Assembly (NCBI RefSeq): GCF_030388665.1
Contig: NZ_CP128846.1
Location: forward strand, 7,660,001-7,724,000
Direction: 5' to 3'
Source of the DNA: Streptomyces flavofungini
GTDB lineage: Bacteria > Actinomycetota > Actinomycetes > Streptomycetales > Streptomycetaceae
DNA length: 64,000 bases
The notes below the pieces were generated by a model. The model had not been told where the DNA came from, did no database searches, and worked only from the letters and a program-made list of their open reading frames with translations. This document shows positions 15,101 to 23,795 of the stretch, one piece after another (within the stretch, counting starts at the first letter, position 1; each line of letters starts with the position of its first letter). The position numbers and the translations under genes were made by a program.

Positions 15101-16108
15101 CTAGACGTAAGTGGCGTACCTTGGCAGGAACGAGAGCGTCACTGACGCCTTACCTGATCCCGTGACTACTGTGAACTGACCCGTGCTGTAACCCGGTTCG
15201 ATAGACCAGAACTGTGGGTTCGTAGCCAGTCGGGACCAGTAGTTCGTGTCCCTGTCGTCCATCACCGTCTTGCGCCCAGGGCGCGTGTCGATCGTCAGCG
15301 TGCGGCCGGTAGGAATCAGATCCGATCCGTCGGCGGGAGCATTTGCCTTGATGACTGCTTGCGGCCCAACTTCCGGCGTGTAGCCGAGACTGAAGGACTT
15401 GATCGGTCCTTTGAGCTTCCATACCGGCCAAGCGTCGACGTCGCCAGGGTTGTTGATGAATATCTCGCTGCCAGGGCCGCCCATCACTCCATCGGCAATG
15501 GCCATCGGGAAGAACGGTTTCGTTGGGCTCACCAGAGGCTCACCCTCACCGAACCGCCAACGCGTCGTCTCCTCACGTTCGCCGTAGAACCATGGGTCCA
15601 TAGCGACGAAGGTCAAGCCGTACTTGGCCCAGGTGAAACCGGCTGACTCGCCCTCCGCGCCCTCCATGCCGCCCTTGTAGTAGGCGGTCAGGAGCCGGGT
15701 CGAGTTGTCGCCCTCCGTGAACTTCAGAACGCACGGACCGGACTTGGGATTGAGGGTGTAGAAGAGTCTTCGCTTCAATTCGTTGACCGTGGGCCTGTCG
15801 ATCCCATACAGGTAGACAGGCAGCATGATCTCTCTGGCAGATGCTCGGGAGGACCTGAAAATGGATCCGTCGAGCCCCGGACTGTCATCGGAGAAGAGCG
15901 CGACCGGCGGGGCATCGAGCCCCGTCGCCCCCGGCAGCATGAAGACAGCGGGCCAGGCCGAGCCGCCCGAGGCAGTAAGAGGGACCTCCTCCCCCCTACC
16001 GCCTCGACCTGTGATGGTGACCTGCGTACGGCCCCAGGCCTCCGGCTCAGGCGGCTCGTAGTCCATGGGGATGGGCGCCACCGGCCGAGCTGTCACCGGT
16101 ATGGGCAA
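15101..16108 (-). CDS. Distal tail (Dit-like) protein, 335 aa
   Basis: It lies between the tape measure gene and the Gp37-like gene, the usual place of Dit. Features include a beta-rich N-terminus and a phage tail family segment (I-M-L-P-V-Y-L-Y-G-I-D then L-K-R-R-L-F-Y-T-L-N-P). TTG at 16108 is chosen because AGGAGGAGGTGG lies just upstream. It should connect the tail tube to the tail tip. Confidence 0.8.
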   Translation of the reverse strand: MPIPVTARPVAPIPMDYEPPEPEAWGRTQVTITGRGGRGEEVPLTASGGSAWPAVFMLPGATGLDAPPVALFSDDSPGLDGSIFRSSRASAREIMLPVYLYGIDRPTVNELKRRLFYTLNPKSGPCVLKFTEGDNSTRLLTAYYKGGMEGAEGESAGFTWAKYGLTFVAMDPWFYGEREETTRWRFGEGEPLVSPTKPFFPMAIADGVMGGPGSEIFINNPGDVDAWPVWKLKGPIKSFSLGYTPEVGPQAVIKANAPADGSDLIPTGRTLTIDTRPGRKTVMDDRDTNYWSRLATNPQFWSIEPGYSTGQFTVVTGSGKASVTLSFLPRYATYV

Positions 16109-16122
16109 GGAACCACCTCCTC

Positions 16123-19100
16123 CTATAGGGGCGAGTACAGGGCTTCAGCCTGCTGGAGAGCGCGCATGACGGCCTGCGGAGTCGGCTCGTTCCTCGCCTC
16201 GTGTACGTGGATCTCGATGGGGCGACCGGACAGGAGAGCAGTCGTCTCCTCGTTGGTGAAGACCCGCTGACCACCACGGCCGAAGTCGATGAGTTCGGGT
16301 CCCCGTTCGCCCACCAGGGCGAGGCCTGGAGACGCGGACATGGTTCCGCTGGCGTAGCCGGTGTTGCCTGCCAGAACAGAAAGCCATCGGGAGCCGTACC
16401 GGCTTCTCGCATAGTTGAGGCCCGCATAGATATTGGACATTGGGTCTGTAGAGACCCCGTACATGATGGGTTTCGTGCCGCGGAACGGTCCCGCGTATCG
16501 AGCGAACGTCGGACCGATCACCTGCATGAGGCCAACGCTTGGATGGCCTGCCTGCCAGTTGGAATCCCATCGGTTGACGATGTTCGGATTGCCGCCCGAC
16601 TCCAGTTGGATCCGGTGCATCACCGTCGACAGGGCAGACTTAGGAAGTCCGAGGGCGGTAAGAGCCCGAGCCGCCACGGGCCTCCAACGCTGAACACCCT
16701 TACCGGCTCCAGGTGCGGACATGCCGCCACCGAAAGATGGGATCTTGGCATTGGCTTTCGCGCCCTTATCGAAGTCGAACAAACCCTTCGTATTCGGCAT
16801 CGACTCTTGGGCAGTCGACATGAAATTGTCGTACACGCGACCCGCGTAGGCTCTCGGTGACTCTTTGAAATCCTTGACCGTCTCGACCATGCCGATCAAG
16901 TTGTTGTACGAGCCTGAGACGATGTCACTGATGTCGTCGAAGACGTTGGAAAACACCTCGGTCGGGTCGCTGGTCAGCGAATCCCAGATGGCCCCGGCCG
17001 AGTCCCTGATGCCGCCGAGTAGCTTCTCCCAGACCTTGCCCAGAGTCTCAGTGCTGAAGACGTGGCCAAGGAATCTGTTGCCTCGCTGGACGATGTTTCC
17101 GTTGCCCCGCCACACGTCATCCCAGAAATACTCTCCAAGGACAGGGCCTAGCGAGCCGCCGAGGATTCCGGCAGCCTGGCCCACCAGGGTTGGCGTGCGC
17201 TTGAGGAGCGAGAAGGCATCCTCAGTGATCCAGTCGTACATCCCTCGGAATCGAGTGGCAGCCACCGAGCCGCCGAAGCGGGCCGAGCCGTCACCCGTGC
17301 CGAGAATGCCGCCCTGGACGCCTCCGCCGAGAGGATCAGACGTGCTGTCCATCCGCATCGTCTGAGTCATCGCCTTGCCAATAGGCGCGATGTTCTGAAG
17401 CTCCATCAATTCCTTGATGGAATCCAGATTCAGCCTGCCGCCTCCACCGCTCGTACCACGAGCATGACGCGAGATACGGCCGCGGATCGCCATTGCGTTC
17501 CACGAATTGATGGTCTCCTCGCCGATGGCGTTGGTCACCTCAGGACGAAGAACAGCCTCACCGGGGGACAGGACGGCGGGGATGTTGTCGACCCATGGCG
17601 AATAGCCCGGCAGCACGCTCGTCACGTCAGACGTGCGCATAATGCCGCCACGCGCCGCACCCTTGCCCCGACCGCGGCCCTTGCCTCCGCCTCCACCACC
17701 GGGGGACTTCTTGGAGATATTCCCTAGCGCCGCGTCGAGGCCCTGAGCCTCTCCCTTGGCCTCCTTGAGGTTCCCCTCCAGGGACTTGACGGCCTTGTTC
17801 AGCTTGGTCAGAGAACGGTCTGAAAGGGTCTTCAGACGGCCGTTCAGCGTCGAGGTGTTGCCAGCGGTGCCGACTACATTCGAAGCCGCCTTAGCGGCGC
17901 TCGTGACCCTGTCGAACCATTCGCGCAGAGGTCGAAGGGACTTCGCCTTGAGGGTGTTGACGGCCTCAGAGGTGTTCTTCACGGACTTCGTCGTCGAATT
18001 GGCCGAACCAGTCGTGTCCTTGAAGTGATTCCGCAGTCCCGACAACGACTTGCCGTTGAGGGCCCGTACAGCGTCAGCAGCGCGGTTCGTCTGCGTCTTC
18101 AGGCCCTCGACGCGCTTGGTTGTCGGCTCGATCTGCTGAGCACGCAATGAGCCCAGCTTCCGACTGTCGAGCGTCTTGACCTCGTTGCCAGCGTTTCGGA
18201 GAGCGGCAGTGAGCCGGTCAGCCTTCTCCTTGGCTTGCGTCAGCTCACGATCTGCCTGGGTGAGACTGACGTTGTTGAGCTGCCGTGCCTGTGTCTGCGC
18301 ACGGTTGAGAGCATTCTGAGCTTGATTAGCGGCTCCCTGTACGGACCCATTGCCACCGGCGAGGGCCTGGGCGATCTGCCGCATGCTCTCCCGGTTGACG
18401 TCACGCAACTCGTCACGGAGTCGCGCCGCCTCCTGGCGGGCGCCCTCGATCTGGTCCTCCAGCTCCCTTATCTGACGGCGCTGGTCCTGCTGATTGGAGT
18501 CACGGCCCAGGAAGCCGTCCCAAGCTCGTCGGCCTGGTCCACGACCATCCCCGTTACGGTTCTGAGCGCGCTGCTGCCGGTAGGCATCCCGGCCTGCCTG
18601 ACGGACCTCCGTACGGGACCGTCCGGCGCTCTGCGCCGTCTGCCGTGCAGCAGCTCGGGCCTGACGCTGAGAGCGCATGTCCCGGGCGCCGGAGGCCGCA
18701 CGTGCTGTACCGCGGACCAGCGCAGCAGCAGGGGCGAGGAGACGGCCGAAGACGCCGACGACCTTGCCGAGGACCTTGGACAGGAGGCCGACGGCAAGGA
18801 TTAACGGACCCCACTCCACGAGGAACCGAGCGACGGCGCCGATCATCTCGGTAACGACCGGATTGCTGCGGATCAGGTCGGCAATGCCGTCGATGGTCTC
18901 GACGAACTTTCCAAGAGAATCGAGGAAGAACTCAAGGAATCTCGCGACATCCGGAGCGTACTTCTTGGCGATGTCCTGAACGGTGTTGAGGAGGCCGCCC
19001 TCTGTGGTTTCACCGATGACTCGGCCGCGGTTGTCGAACTGTGCGACCTTGCGGCCCATCAACTTCTCGCCGAGGGATGTGTATTTGTACTGCCCCCCAG

Positions 19101-20691
19101 CGTCCTCTTCAACGAAGAGGTTGCCCAGCTCGAAGAGAGCGCGCTCCTTCATCTGCTGAATGCGGCCCGTGATCGTCTCAGACGTCATCTTCTCGGCAGA
19201 GCCGACAGAGCCAGACTGGTTATTGCTGCCCTTGTACTTGTCCGGATCCCAGTAGTTGAGCAGCGAGTTCATGATCTGGGTGCCGCTGACGCCTCCGCCC
19301 TTGGAGGCAGGAGTGCCAATGACCTTCCACATCTTCTGGGAATTCGGGAAGCCGAGAAGGGCAGCGAGTTCCGATGCGGGCATACCGCTCGCCGCGGCGA
19401 GCTGCTTGACGTTCCTCGTCGGCGCCCGATCCATGTCCATGATCATGTCGATGGCGTACATGGCTCGACGGAATTGCTCCGGATTCAGGTTTCCCGCTCG
19501 GGCCATCGAGTCACCGACAGCCATGATGAGGTCAGTTGTCTTGCGTGCGGCGTTGTCTGCCGCACCTGTCCTCTTGTTCCCGCCCTTGAACCAGTTTTTG
19601 TCAGCACCCGCCACCGAACGAATCAGCTTCATTTGGTACTCGTGCATGACGTCGATCGAGTACGGCGTGTTGATGGCGTAGTTCTGAATCGCCCTCATCT
19701 GCTCCGCAGAGACGTCCTTCGAGACGCCTGCGGAACTGAGGCCGAGCTGGCCGAGGAGACGCTTATCTGCGTTCTGAACGCCCAGCGTGGCAAGGGCAGT
19801 TCCAGCAGTTGCGAGAGGGGCCAGGAAACGGGTCGTCAGGATGTTCCCGGCTTCATTGATGCTCATCCCGACTTGGTCAAACCAAGTGCCGACCCTCCTC
19901 ATGCTGGAGCCAGCACGGGAGAAGAACGTTGCCGTGGTCGAATCGGTATCAGCGATGACTCGACGAGCGGCGCGGATCTGATTCCGCCAGTCGGCAATGC
20001 GCTGCTGCTGAAGTCTGATGCTGTCGTGGATCCGAGCGCGCTCCTCGGCGGCCTGGCGCCGGATCTCGGCTATCTGAGCCTGCGTAGCTGCCCGCTGAGC
20101 GGCTACCTGCTGCCGCAGAGCCTCGCGCTGGGCCTGGACCTGAAGACGCGCCTGCCGCTGCGTCTCCGCCGTGCGCTGCCGCTCCGCACGCTCATGCGCC
20201 CTGCGTGCCTGCTCCTGGAGGCGGATGCGCTCCCGCTCCAGGCGCTCCGCGGCACGCTCCCGATCACGGGCTCCCTGCTCCTCCTGCCGCACGGTCTGAG
20301 CGAGGGCTCGACGAGTCGCCGCGGACGTCTCAGCCAGGAGCCTTGTCTTGCGCTCCTCAGCCTGACGGAAGGCGCGGAACCGCGCGGCGACCTCATCCCC
20401 GTACTCCCGGCTGAGCCGCTTCTCGATCCGTTTGAGAGTCTTCTCGGAATCGAGGGCTGCGCCCTCGACGGCCTTCGTGCCCTTCTTCGCCTGCTTGGCG
20501 ACTTCGGTCGGGAGCTGTGCCAAGCCGTTCTTCGCTGCCTTCGCTATCTCCTTGCCGGAGGCAGCGCCGACTCTCTGAAGCTCTGAAACGAGTTCACGAC
20601 GGAGCTTAGCCATGTCCTTGGAAGACAGCTTCGGAGTGACCTCGATGAGGCCTGTGCCCACCCGAATCGGTATGCGGCCCTCAGTAGCCAT
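16123..20691 (-). CDS. Tape measure protein with lytic transglycosylase domain, 1522 aa
   Basis: The length, position after the tail chaperones and the long coiled coils (about residues 100-260 and 740-960, rich in Arg/Gln/Ala) identify the tape measure protein, which sets tail length. A central hydrophobic stretch (M-I-G-A-V-A-R-F-L-V then L-I-L-A-V-G-L-L-S-K-V-L) is typical. Near the C-terminus (about residues 1385-1470) an SLT-type transglycosylase domain is visible: I-Q-L-E-S-G-G-N-P-N, V-G-L-M-Q-V-I-G-P-T-F and N-I-Y-A-G-L-N-Y. It would locally open the peptidoglycan during DNA entry. Confidence 0.95.
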   Translation of the reverse strand: MATEGRIPIRVGTGLIEVTPKLSSKDMAKLRRELVSELQRVGAASGKEIAKAAKNGLAQLPTEVAKQAKKGTKAVEGAALDSEKTLKRIEKRLSREYGDEVAARFRAFRQAEERKTRLLAETSAATRRALAQTVRQEEQGARDRERAAERLERERIRLQEQARRAHERAERQRTAETQRQARLQVQAQREALRQQVAAQRAATQAQIAEIRRQAAEERARIHDSIRLQQQRIADWRNQIRAARRVIADTDSTTATFFSRAGSSMRRVGTWFDQVGMSINEAGNILTTRFLAPLATAGTALATLGVQNADKRLLGQLGLSSAGVSKDVSAEQMRAIQNYAINTPYSIDVMHEYQMKLIRSVAGADKNWFKGGNKRTGAADNAARKTTDLIMAVGDSMARAGNLNPEQFRRAMYAIDMIMDMDRAPTRNVKQLAAASGMPASELAALLGFPNSQKMWKVIGTPASKGGGVSGTQIMNSLLNYWDPDKYKGSNNQSGSVGSAEKMTSETITGRIQQMKERALFELGNLFVEEDAGGQYKYTSLGEKLMGRKVAQFDNRGRVIGETTEGGLLNTVQDIAKKYAPDVARFLEFFLDSLGKFVETIDGIADLIRSNPVVTEMIGAVARFLVEWGPLILAVGLLSKVLGKVVGVFGRLLAPAAALVRGTARAASGARDMRSQRQARAAARQTAQSAGRSRTEVRQAGRDAYRQQRAQNRNGDGRGPGRRAWDGFLGRDSNQQDQRRQIRELEDQIEGARQEAARLRDELRDVNRESMRQIAQALAGGNGSVQGAANQAQNALNRAQTQARQLNNVSLTQADRELTQAKEKADRLTAALRNAGNEVKTLDSRKLGSLRAQQIEPTTKRVEGLKTQTNRAADAVRALNGKSLSGLRNHFKDTTGSANSTTKSVKNTSEAVNTLKAKSLRPLREWFDRVTSAAKAASNVVGTAGNTSTLNGRLKTLSDRSLTKLNKAVKSLEGNLKEAKGEAQGLDAALGNISKKSPGGGGGGKGRGRGKGAARGGIMRTSDVTSVLPGYSPWVDNIPAVLSPGEAVLRPEVTNAIGEETINSWNAMAIRGRISRHARGTSGGGGRLNLDSIKELMELQNIAPIGKAMTQTMRMDSTSDPLGGGVQGGILGTGDGSARFGGSVAATRFRGMYDWITEDAFSLLKRTPTLVGQAAGILGGSLGPVLGEYFWDDVWRGNGNIVQRGNRFLGHVFSTETLGKVWEKLLGGIRDSAGAIWDSLTSDPTEVFSNVFDDISDIVSGSYNNLIGMVETVKDFKESPRAYAGRVYDNFMSTAQESMPNTKGLFDFDKGAKANAKIPSFGGGMSAPGAGKGVQRWRPVAARALTALGLPKSALSTVMHRIQLESGGNPNIVNRWDSNWQAGHPSVGLMQVIGPTFARYAGPFRGTKPIMYGVSTDPMSNIYAGLNYARSRYGSRWLSVLAGNTGYASGTMSASPGLALVGERGPELIDFGRGGQRVFTNEETTALLSGRPIEIHVHEARNEPTPQAVMRALQQAEALYSPL

Positions 20692-20699
20692 GGGACCTC

Positions 20700-21125
20700 C
20701 TAGAGGCTGTTCATGCGCCCAAAGAAGTCCGTGAGTTCAGAGCCGGTGGCGAACTCGTCTTCTGGTACTGGCGCCTTCTGTTCGGGTTCGGTGGCGCCAG
20801 GGCGAGTAATCGGCTCTGGCGGATCAATCTGGTTCCTGTCCTCGTCGCTCAAGTTGGCTGAGAGGAAGAGGTAGTTGGAGAGTTCGAGGGCGTCCGAGGA
20901 TCGAGCGAGGAGATACGTCGTCTCGTCCCACTCAGCCCGCTCATCGACAGCCATCAGGAATGCAGAGCGACCGGGCTTGCGCATCAGGGACTTGATGAGC
21001 ACGCCGACACGACGTAGAGAGAGCCGCCCACGCCACACGTCCAGGAGGTCAACGCCGAAGAATTCCAAGAAGTCCGCTTCGAGTTCAGCGCTGTACGTCC
21101 TGACAGCGTGGGCGACTGCAATCAG
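20700..21125 (-). CDS. Frameshifted C-terminal part (T) of the tail assembly chaperone GT
   Basis: This reading frame has no good start of its own. It is entered by a -1 slip on GGGAAAC at the end of the G gene (21122-21430); C21125 is read twice. The joined product is about 243 residues, continuing K-L-I-A-V-A-H-A-V-R after the slip. The region includes F-F-G-V-D-L-L-D-V-W-R-G-R-L-S-L-R-R, seen in tail chaperones of actinophages, and ends just before the tape measure start. A minor start for a separate product at 21068 cannot be excluded. Confidence 0.85.
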   Translation of the reverse strand: MIAVAHAVRTYSAELEADFLEFFGVDLLDVWRGRLSLRRVGVLIKSLMRKPGRSAFLMAVDERAEWDETTYLLARSSDALELSNYLFLSANLSDEDRNQIDPPEPITRPGATEPEQKAPVPEDEFATGSELTDFFGRMNSL

Positions 21126-21430
21126 TTTCCCGACTCGTTGTCTCCACCCTGAGCCTCAGAGATGGCATCGACGAGGGCGCCGAAGTCGCGCACCTTGGGC
21201 TTGGTCGCCTTGTAGGCCTGCCACTGCTCATCACCGAGCATCAGCCGTACGGCCTCGATCTCGTCGTCCGTCTCCAGCAGCTCAATCGGCATATCCAGAG
21301 GGTGCGGCAGCACGAAGGTGATGCCGCGGTGCTCGAAGGAGACAGGCCCCTCGATGGCCTCGGCCTTGGCGGCCTCAGCCGCAACAGCCTTCTTCGCAGC
21401 CTTCTTGGCCGTCTTCTCGCTCGTGCTCAT
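21122..21430 (-). CDS. Tail assembly chaperone G, 102 aa
   Basis: The position between major tail protein and tape measure is that of gpG. ATG 21430 follows AGGAG with good spacing; an in-frame ATG at 21448 belongs to a repeated leader sequence. The N-terminus is Lys/Ala-rich, then F-E-H-R-G-I-T-F-V-L-P-H-P-L-D-M-P-I typical of this chaperone. The zero-frame stop TGA at 21122-21124 directly follows the slippery heptamer, as in classic G/GT pairs. The GT form guides tail tube polymerisation around the tape measure. Confidence 0.88.
   Translation of the reverse strand: MSTSEKTAKKAAKKAVAAEAAKAEAIEGPVSFEHRGITFVLPHPLDMPIELLETDDEIEAVRLMLGDEQWQAYKATKPKVRDFGALVDAISEAQGGDNESGN
21125..21131 (-). other. 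-1 ribosomal frameshift slippery heptamer
   Basis: The minus strand reads G GGA AAC TGA in the G frame, an exact X-XXY-YYZ heptamer immediately before the stop. A -1 slip yields GGG AAA CTG ATT, which joins the downstream frame. Lambda uses GGGAAAG at the same point. Confidence 0.9.
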
Positions 21431-21455
21431 GTCTGCTCCTGATGGCATAGAAAAA

Positions 21456-21474
21456 GCCCCGCTGAGTGCGAGGC
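21456..21474 (-). terminator. Terminator/attenuator after the major tail protein gene
   Basis: Minus-strand GCCTCGC, loop ACTCA, GCGGGGC, then TTTTTCT. One mismatch in the stem. It separates the abundant tail protein from the chaperones. Confidence 0.7.
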
Positions 21475-21499
21475 AGCAAGAAATGGGGGAGGCGGAGGT

Positions 21500-22099
21500 T
21501 TAGGCAGCCTTCGTAATGTCATCGTTCGTGAGCACGTACCCAAGCAGGCCCTTGAAGTCCAACGACTCCATGGTGAGTTCGAACTTGCCCGGCTCGGTGC
21601 GGCTGAGCTGGATTGCGCCGCGGTCGGAGATAGTGACTCGTGGAATCACGCAGCGATACAGGATTGCTCCCTGATTCCAGTCCACGACAAGGCTGATGTC
21701 ACTGAACTCCGGCGTAGAAGCAAGGTCGAGTCGGTAGACGCCTGTCGGCTTGGCCTCCGCGTCCATGACCTCGTACCACTGCGAACCGAAGAACATTTCC
21801 GTCGTGAGTTCATTCGTCTCAAGGAGGGTCGCCTTGACGGAGAAACTGGAACTGGTCACGTTGTAGAGCACCGGCACGGAGCTTTGCCACGCATTCACCG
21901 GCTGAGTCTCCACTGCGGGCGTGAGCGTGACGCCACCCTCATCCGCGTACCCCATTGCCTTGTAGCCCGCAGGCGGAGCCTTGCCGTCACCGAGGGCAGT
22001 CGGCACTACGGTCCCGCCAGTGCCGCCCTCGACAGGAGCAGGGGCTACGTAGAGTGCGCCATTCTTGGCGAATCGAATCTTCTTCGGATCATTGGCCAT
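21500..22099 (-). CDS. Major tail protein, 199 aa
   Basis: Position before the G/GT chaperones and the protein character (beta-rich, about 200 residues, A-P-A-P-V-E-G-G-T-G then W-Q-S-S-V-P-V-L-Y-N-V) match a siphovirus tail tube protein. ATG 22099 follows AGGAGG with 4-nt spacing; an upstream in-frame ATG at 22117 is part of the repeated leader. Flanking hairpins on both sides suggest expression tuned apart from its neighbours. Confidence 0.85.
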   Translation of the reverse strand: MANDPKKIRFAKNGALYVAPAPVEGGTGGTVVPTALGDGKAPPAGYKAMGYADEGGVTLTPAVETQPVNAWQSSVPVLYNVTSSSFSVKATLLETNELTTEMFFGSQWYEVMDAEAKPTGVYRLDLASTPEFSDISLVVDWNQGAILYRCVIPRVTISDRGAIQLSRTEPGKFELTMESLDFKGLLGYVLTNDDITKAA

Positions 22100-22123
22100 G
22101 CGACCTCCTGAGGGCATGAGAAA

Positions 22124-22140
22124 AGCCCCACAAGGGGGCT
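22124..22140 (-). terminator. Terminator/attenuator before the major tail protein gene
   Basis: Minus-strand AGCCCC, loop CTTGT, GGGGCT followed by TTTCTC, upstream of the leader ATGCCCTCAGGAGG. Confidence 0.7.
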
Positions 22141-22158
22141 GGCATAGGGAAGTTGTTG

Positions 22159-22524
22159 TCAGTCGGGAGCTGTCAGATAGACGGCGACCTCGCCGCCGTA
22201 CATGTGCTCACGTGACTCGTCGGCTGGGTAATACGAGGGGGCCGCTATCTCCTCGACGTCCAGCACGTTCATGAGCGGCGCAGAGGCGGTGTAGGGAAGG
22301 TCTTCAAGGAAGGCCTCACGGACGACCATCGCCAGATCGACGCACGCCTTACGGTCGAGCGCGTACACCGAGTACTCGACATCGAAACGGTCCATCCGAT
22401 CCCGTATGACTCGGAATCCGCCGGAGTGCTCCAGATAGATAGTGGTATCGCCTACGGTGTGGCGCTGCATGTCGCCCTTCGGGGCATCTTTCGGGACCCC
22501 CTGAACAATCTTGAGATAGGCCAC
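22159..22524 (-). CDS. Tail terminator-like protein, 121 aa
   Basis: It lies between the gp10-like gene and the major tail protein, where siphoviruses carry the tail terminator. GTG 22524 is the first conventional start, but the frame continues upstream to a CTG at 22551 that overlaps the preceding TGA (CTGA) and is preceded by GAGGA; the extra residues R-I-D-V-I-E-G-L look like the usual start of this protein. The family assignment is by position and general fold only. Confidence 0.65.
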   Translation of the reverse strand: MAYLKIVQGVPKDAPKGDMQRHTVGDTTIYLEHSGGFRVIRDRMDRFDVEYSVYALDRKACVDLAMVVREAFLEDLPYTASAPLMNVLDVEEIAAPSYYPADESREHMYGGEVAVYLTAPD

Positions 22525-22547
22525 GAGGCCTTCGATAACGTCGATTC

Positions 22548-22901
22548 TCAGTGGATCCTCGACTTCATCAGAGCGGCCTTGAGGAACTTTCTACCGGGAT
22601 GCCGTCGGCCGGTCTTCGTATTCCTGAATCCCTGGTCTTGCAGCATCGCGTGACGGACCTTCGGATTCTGTTCGACGATGACGTTTCCGTACCAGCCTTG
22701 GCGGTCTCTGCGAACGTACGCGTCGATGTTGTGTGTAATTGAGGTCCAGGACTGGCGACTTGCGTGCTTCCTCCGCGGTGCCTTCTTGATGGCCTCGGCC
22801 CTGATCCGCTGTGTGTGAAGAGCTACCAGGCGCCTCATGTCCTTGGACTGGAAGGCCTGGTCTTCCCAGCCGTCATTGATGTCGACTCGGACACGAGTTA
22901 T
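22548..22901 (-). CDS. HK97 gp10-like morphogenesis protein, apparent ATA start, 117 aa
   Basis: Position and the basic helix H-T-Q-R-I-R-A-E-A-I-K-K-A-P-R-R fit the gp10-type head-tail joining family. A GTG at 22910 is in frame but overlaps the Shine-Dalgarno GGAGGTG. With ideal spacing after that Shine-Dalgarno comes ATA (22899-22901), which overlaps the upstream TAA as ATAA. An ancestral ATGA overlap changed by one G-to-A would give exactly this. Confidence 0.65.
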   Translation of the reverse strand: MTRVRVDINDGWEDQAFQSKDMRRLVALHTQRIRAEAIKKAPRRKHASRQSWTSITHNIDAYVRRDRQGWYGNVIVEQNPKVRHAMLQDQGFRNTKTGRRHPGRKFLKAALMKSRIH

Positions 22902-23224
22902 GGGGCACACCTCCAGAGCGTGAGTCGGGTATGCCGTCGAGACGTCTGCGAATGTCGCTTAGGCTCGCCGTCGACCTCGTACCACCGGCCCTCGATGAGA
23001 AGCCTGTCTGTGTGCTCGACAACGGCGGAGAAGGGCAGGAATACGCTCAGCCGCTCCTGGGACAAGTCCCGTGCAGGAGACGGCTCTTCACGAGTCGATG
23101 CGGGCTGGACGCTGGCCCGGCCGGACCAGACCCTGACGGCCTGGCCCCAGTCCCGACGCGTGGTGTAGGCCGTCTCCGTCATTGGCGCCCGCCAGACCTC
23201 CACGGGCGTCGTCATCGAGTACAT
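22898..23224 (-). CDS. Head-tail joining protein, 108 aa
   Basis: The open frame is longer upstream, but ATG 23224 (or 23215, which overlaps the preceding TGA) fits the gene order. The product has W-R-A-P-M-T, a middle V-F-L-P-F-S-A-V-V segment and the ending L-L-I-E-G-R-W-Y-E-V-D-G-E-P, which resembles head-closure (stopper) proteins. Role inferred from position between the connector and the gp10-like gene. Confidence 0.65.
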   Translation of the reverse strand: MYSMTTPVEVWRAPMTETAYTTRRDWGQAVRVWSGRASVQPASTREEPSPARDLSQERLSVFLPFSAVVEHTDRLLIEGRWYEVDGEPKRHSQTSRRHTRLTLWRCAP

Positions 23225-23790
23225 GACGGCTCTGCCCTGCGGAGCGTCAGCGTGCCGAGTCCGGGACGGCGATAGGGCTTGAGCCCAGCCCTCGCGGCTG
23301 GGCCGAGGGACTGCGCCGAGCTGGCGCCGGAGAAAGCCACCTCGACCTCTCCCACACGCTCCCTCTCGACTCCGGGGGAGACGGCGAGCCATCTCATGAC
23401 CTCGGCACAGACCACGGCTGTGAGGGAGGCCGGGGGAGTGGGATAGCCCCACGAGGCAGTGACGGTGACGAGCTGCCCGGCCCATCCGGCATCGCGCACC
23501 AGGAGGCGCCCGCGGAGGGTCCAGTCCGTGAGGGCCTGGCCGTCCTGGTGGACGGTGCTCACGGTCAGGTAGGCCGTATGTCGGTGTGGGATTCGTAGGG
23601 CGGACTCGCCCTGAGGCACCAGCGTCAGTTCCTGCCGCTCCCGCCGGACCAAGTCCCGCCCGCAGTGGTCCTCAGCAAGGCCGGTCACATCCTGGAGAAA
23701 GGCGACGATCCTAGGCGTCTCGTCCGGCGTGAGAGGGCGGCCCAATCGGGCCGCCACATCATCAGGGGTAGCTAGAGACAGAATGCCCAC
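23212..23790 (-). CDS. Head-tail connector protein, 192 aa
   Basis: It is the first gene after the capsid gene. The N-terminus (A-T-P-D-D-V-A-A-R-L-G-R-P-L-T-P-D-E then F-L-Q-D-V-T-G-L-A-E) is typical of gp6/gp15-like adaptors that bind the portal. The C-terminus is more variable. No unusual features; ends with a 13-nt overlap into the next gene. Confidence 0.75.
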   Translation of the reverse strand: MGILSLATPDDVAARLGRPLTPDETPRIVAFLQDVTGLAEDHCGRDLVRRERQELTLVPQGESALRIPHRHTAYLTVSTVHQDGQALTDWTLRGRLLVRDAGWAGQLVTVTASWGYPTPPASLTAVVCAEVMRWLAVSPGVERERVGEVEVAFSGASSAQSLGPAARAGLKPYRRPGLGTLTLRRAEPSCTR

Positions 23791-23795
23791 CCCCC

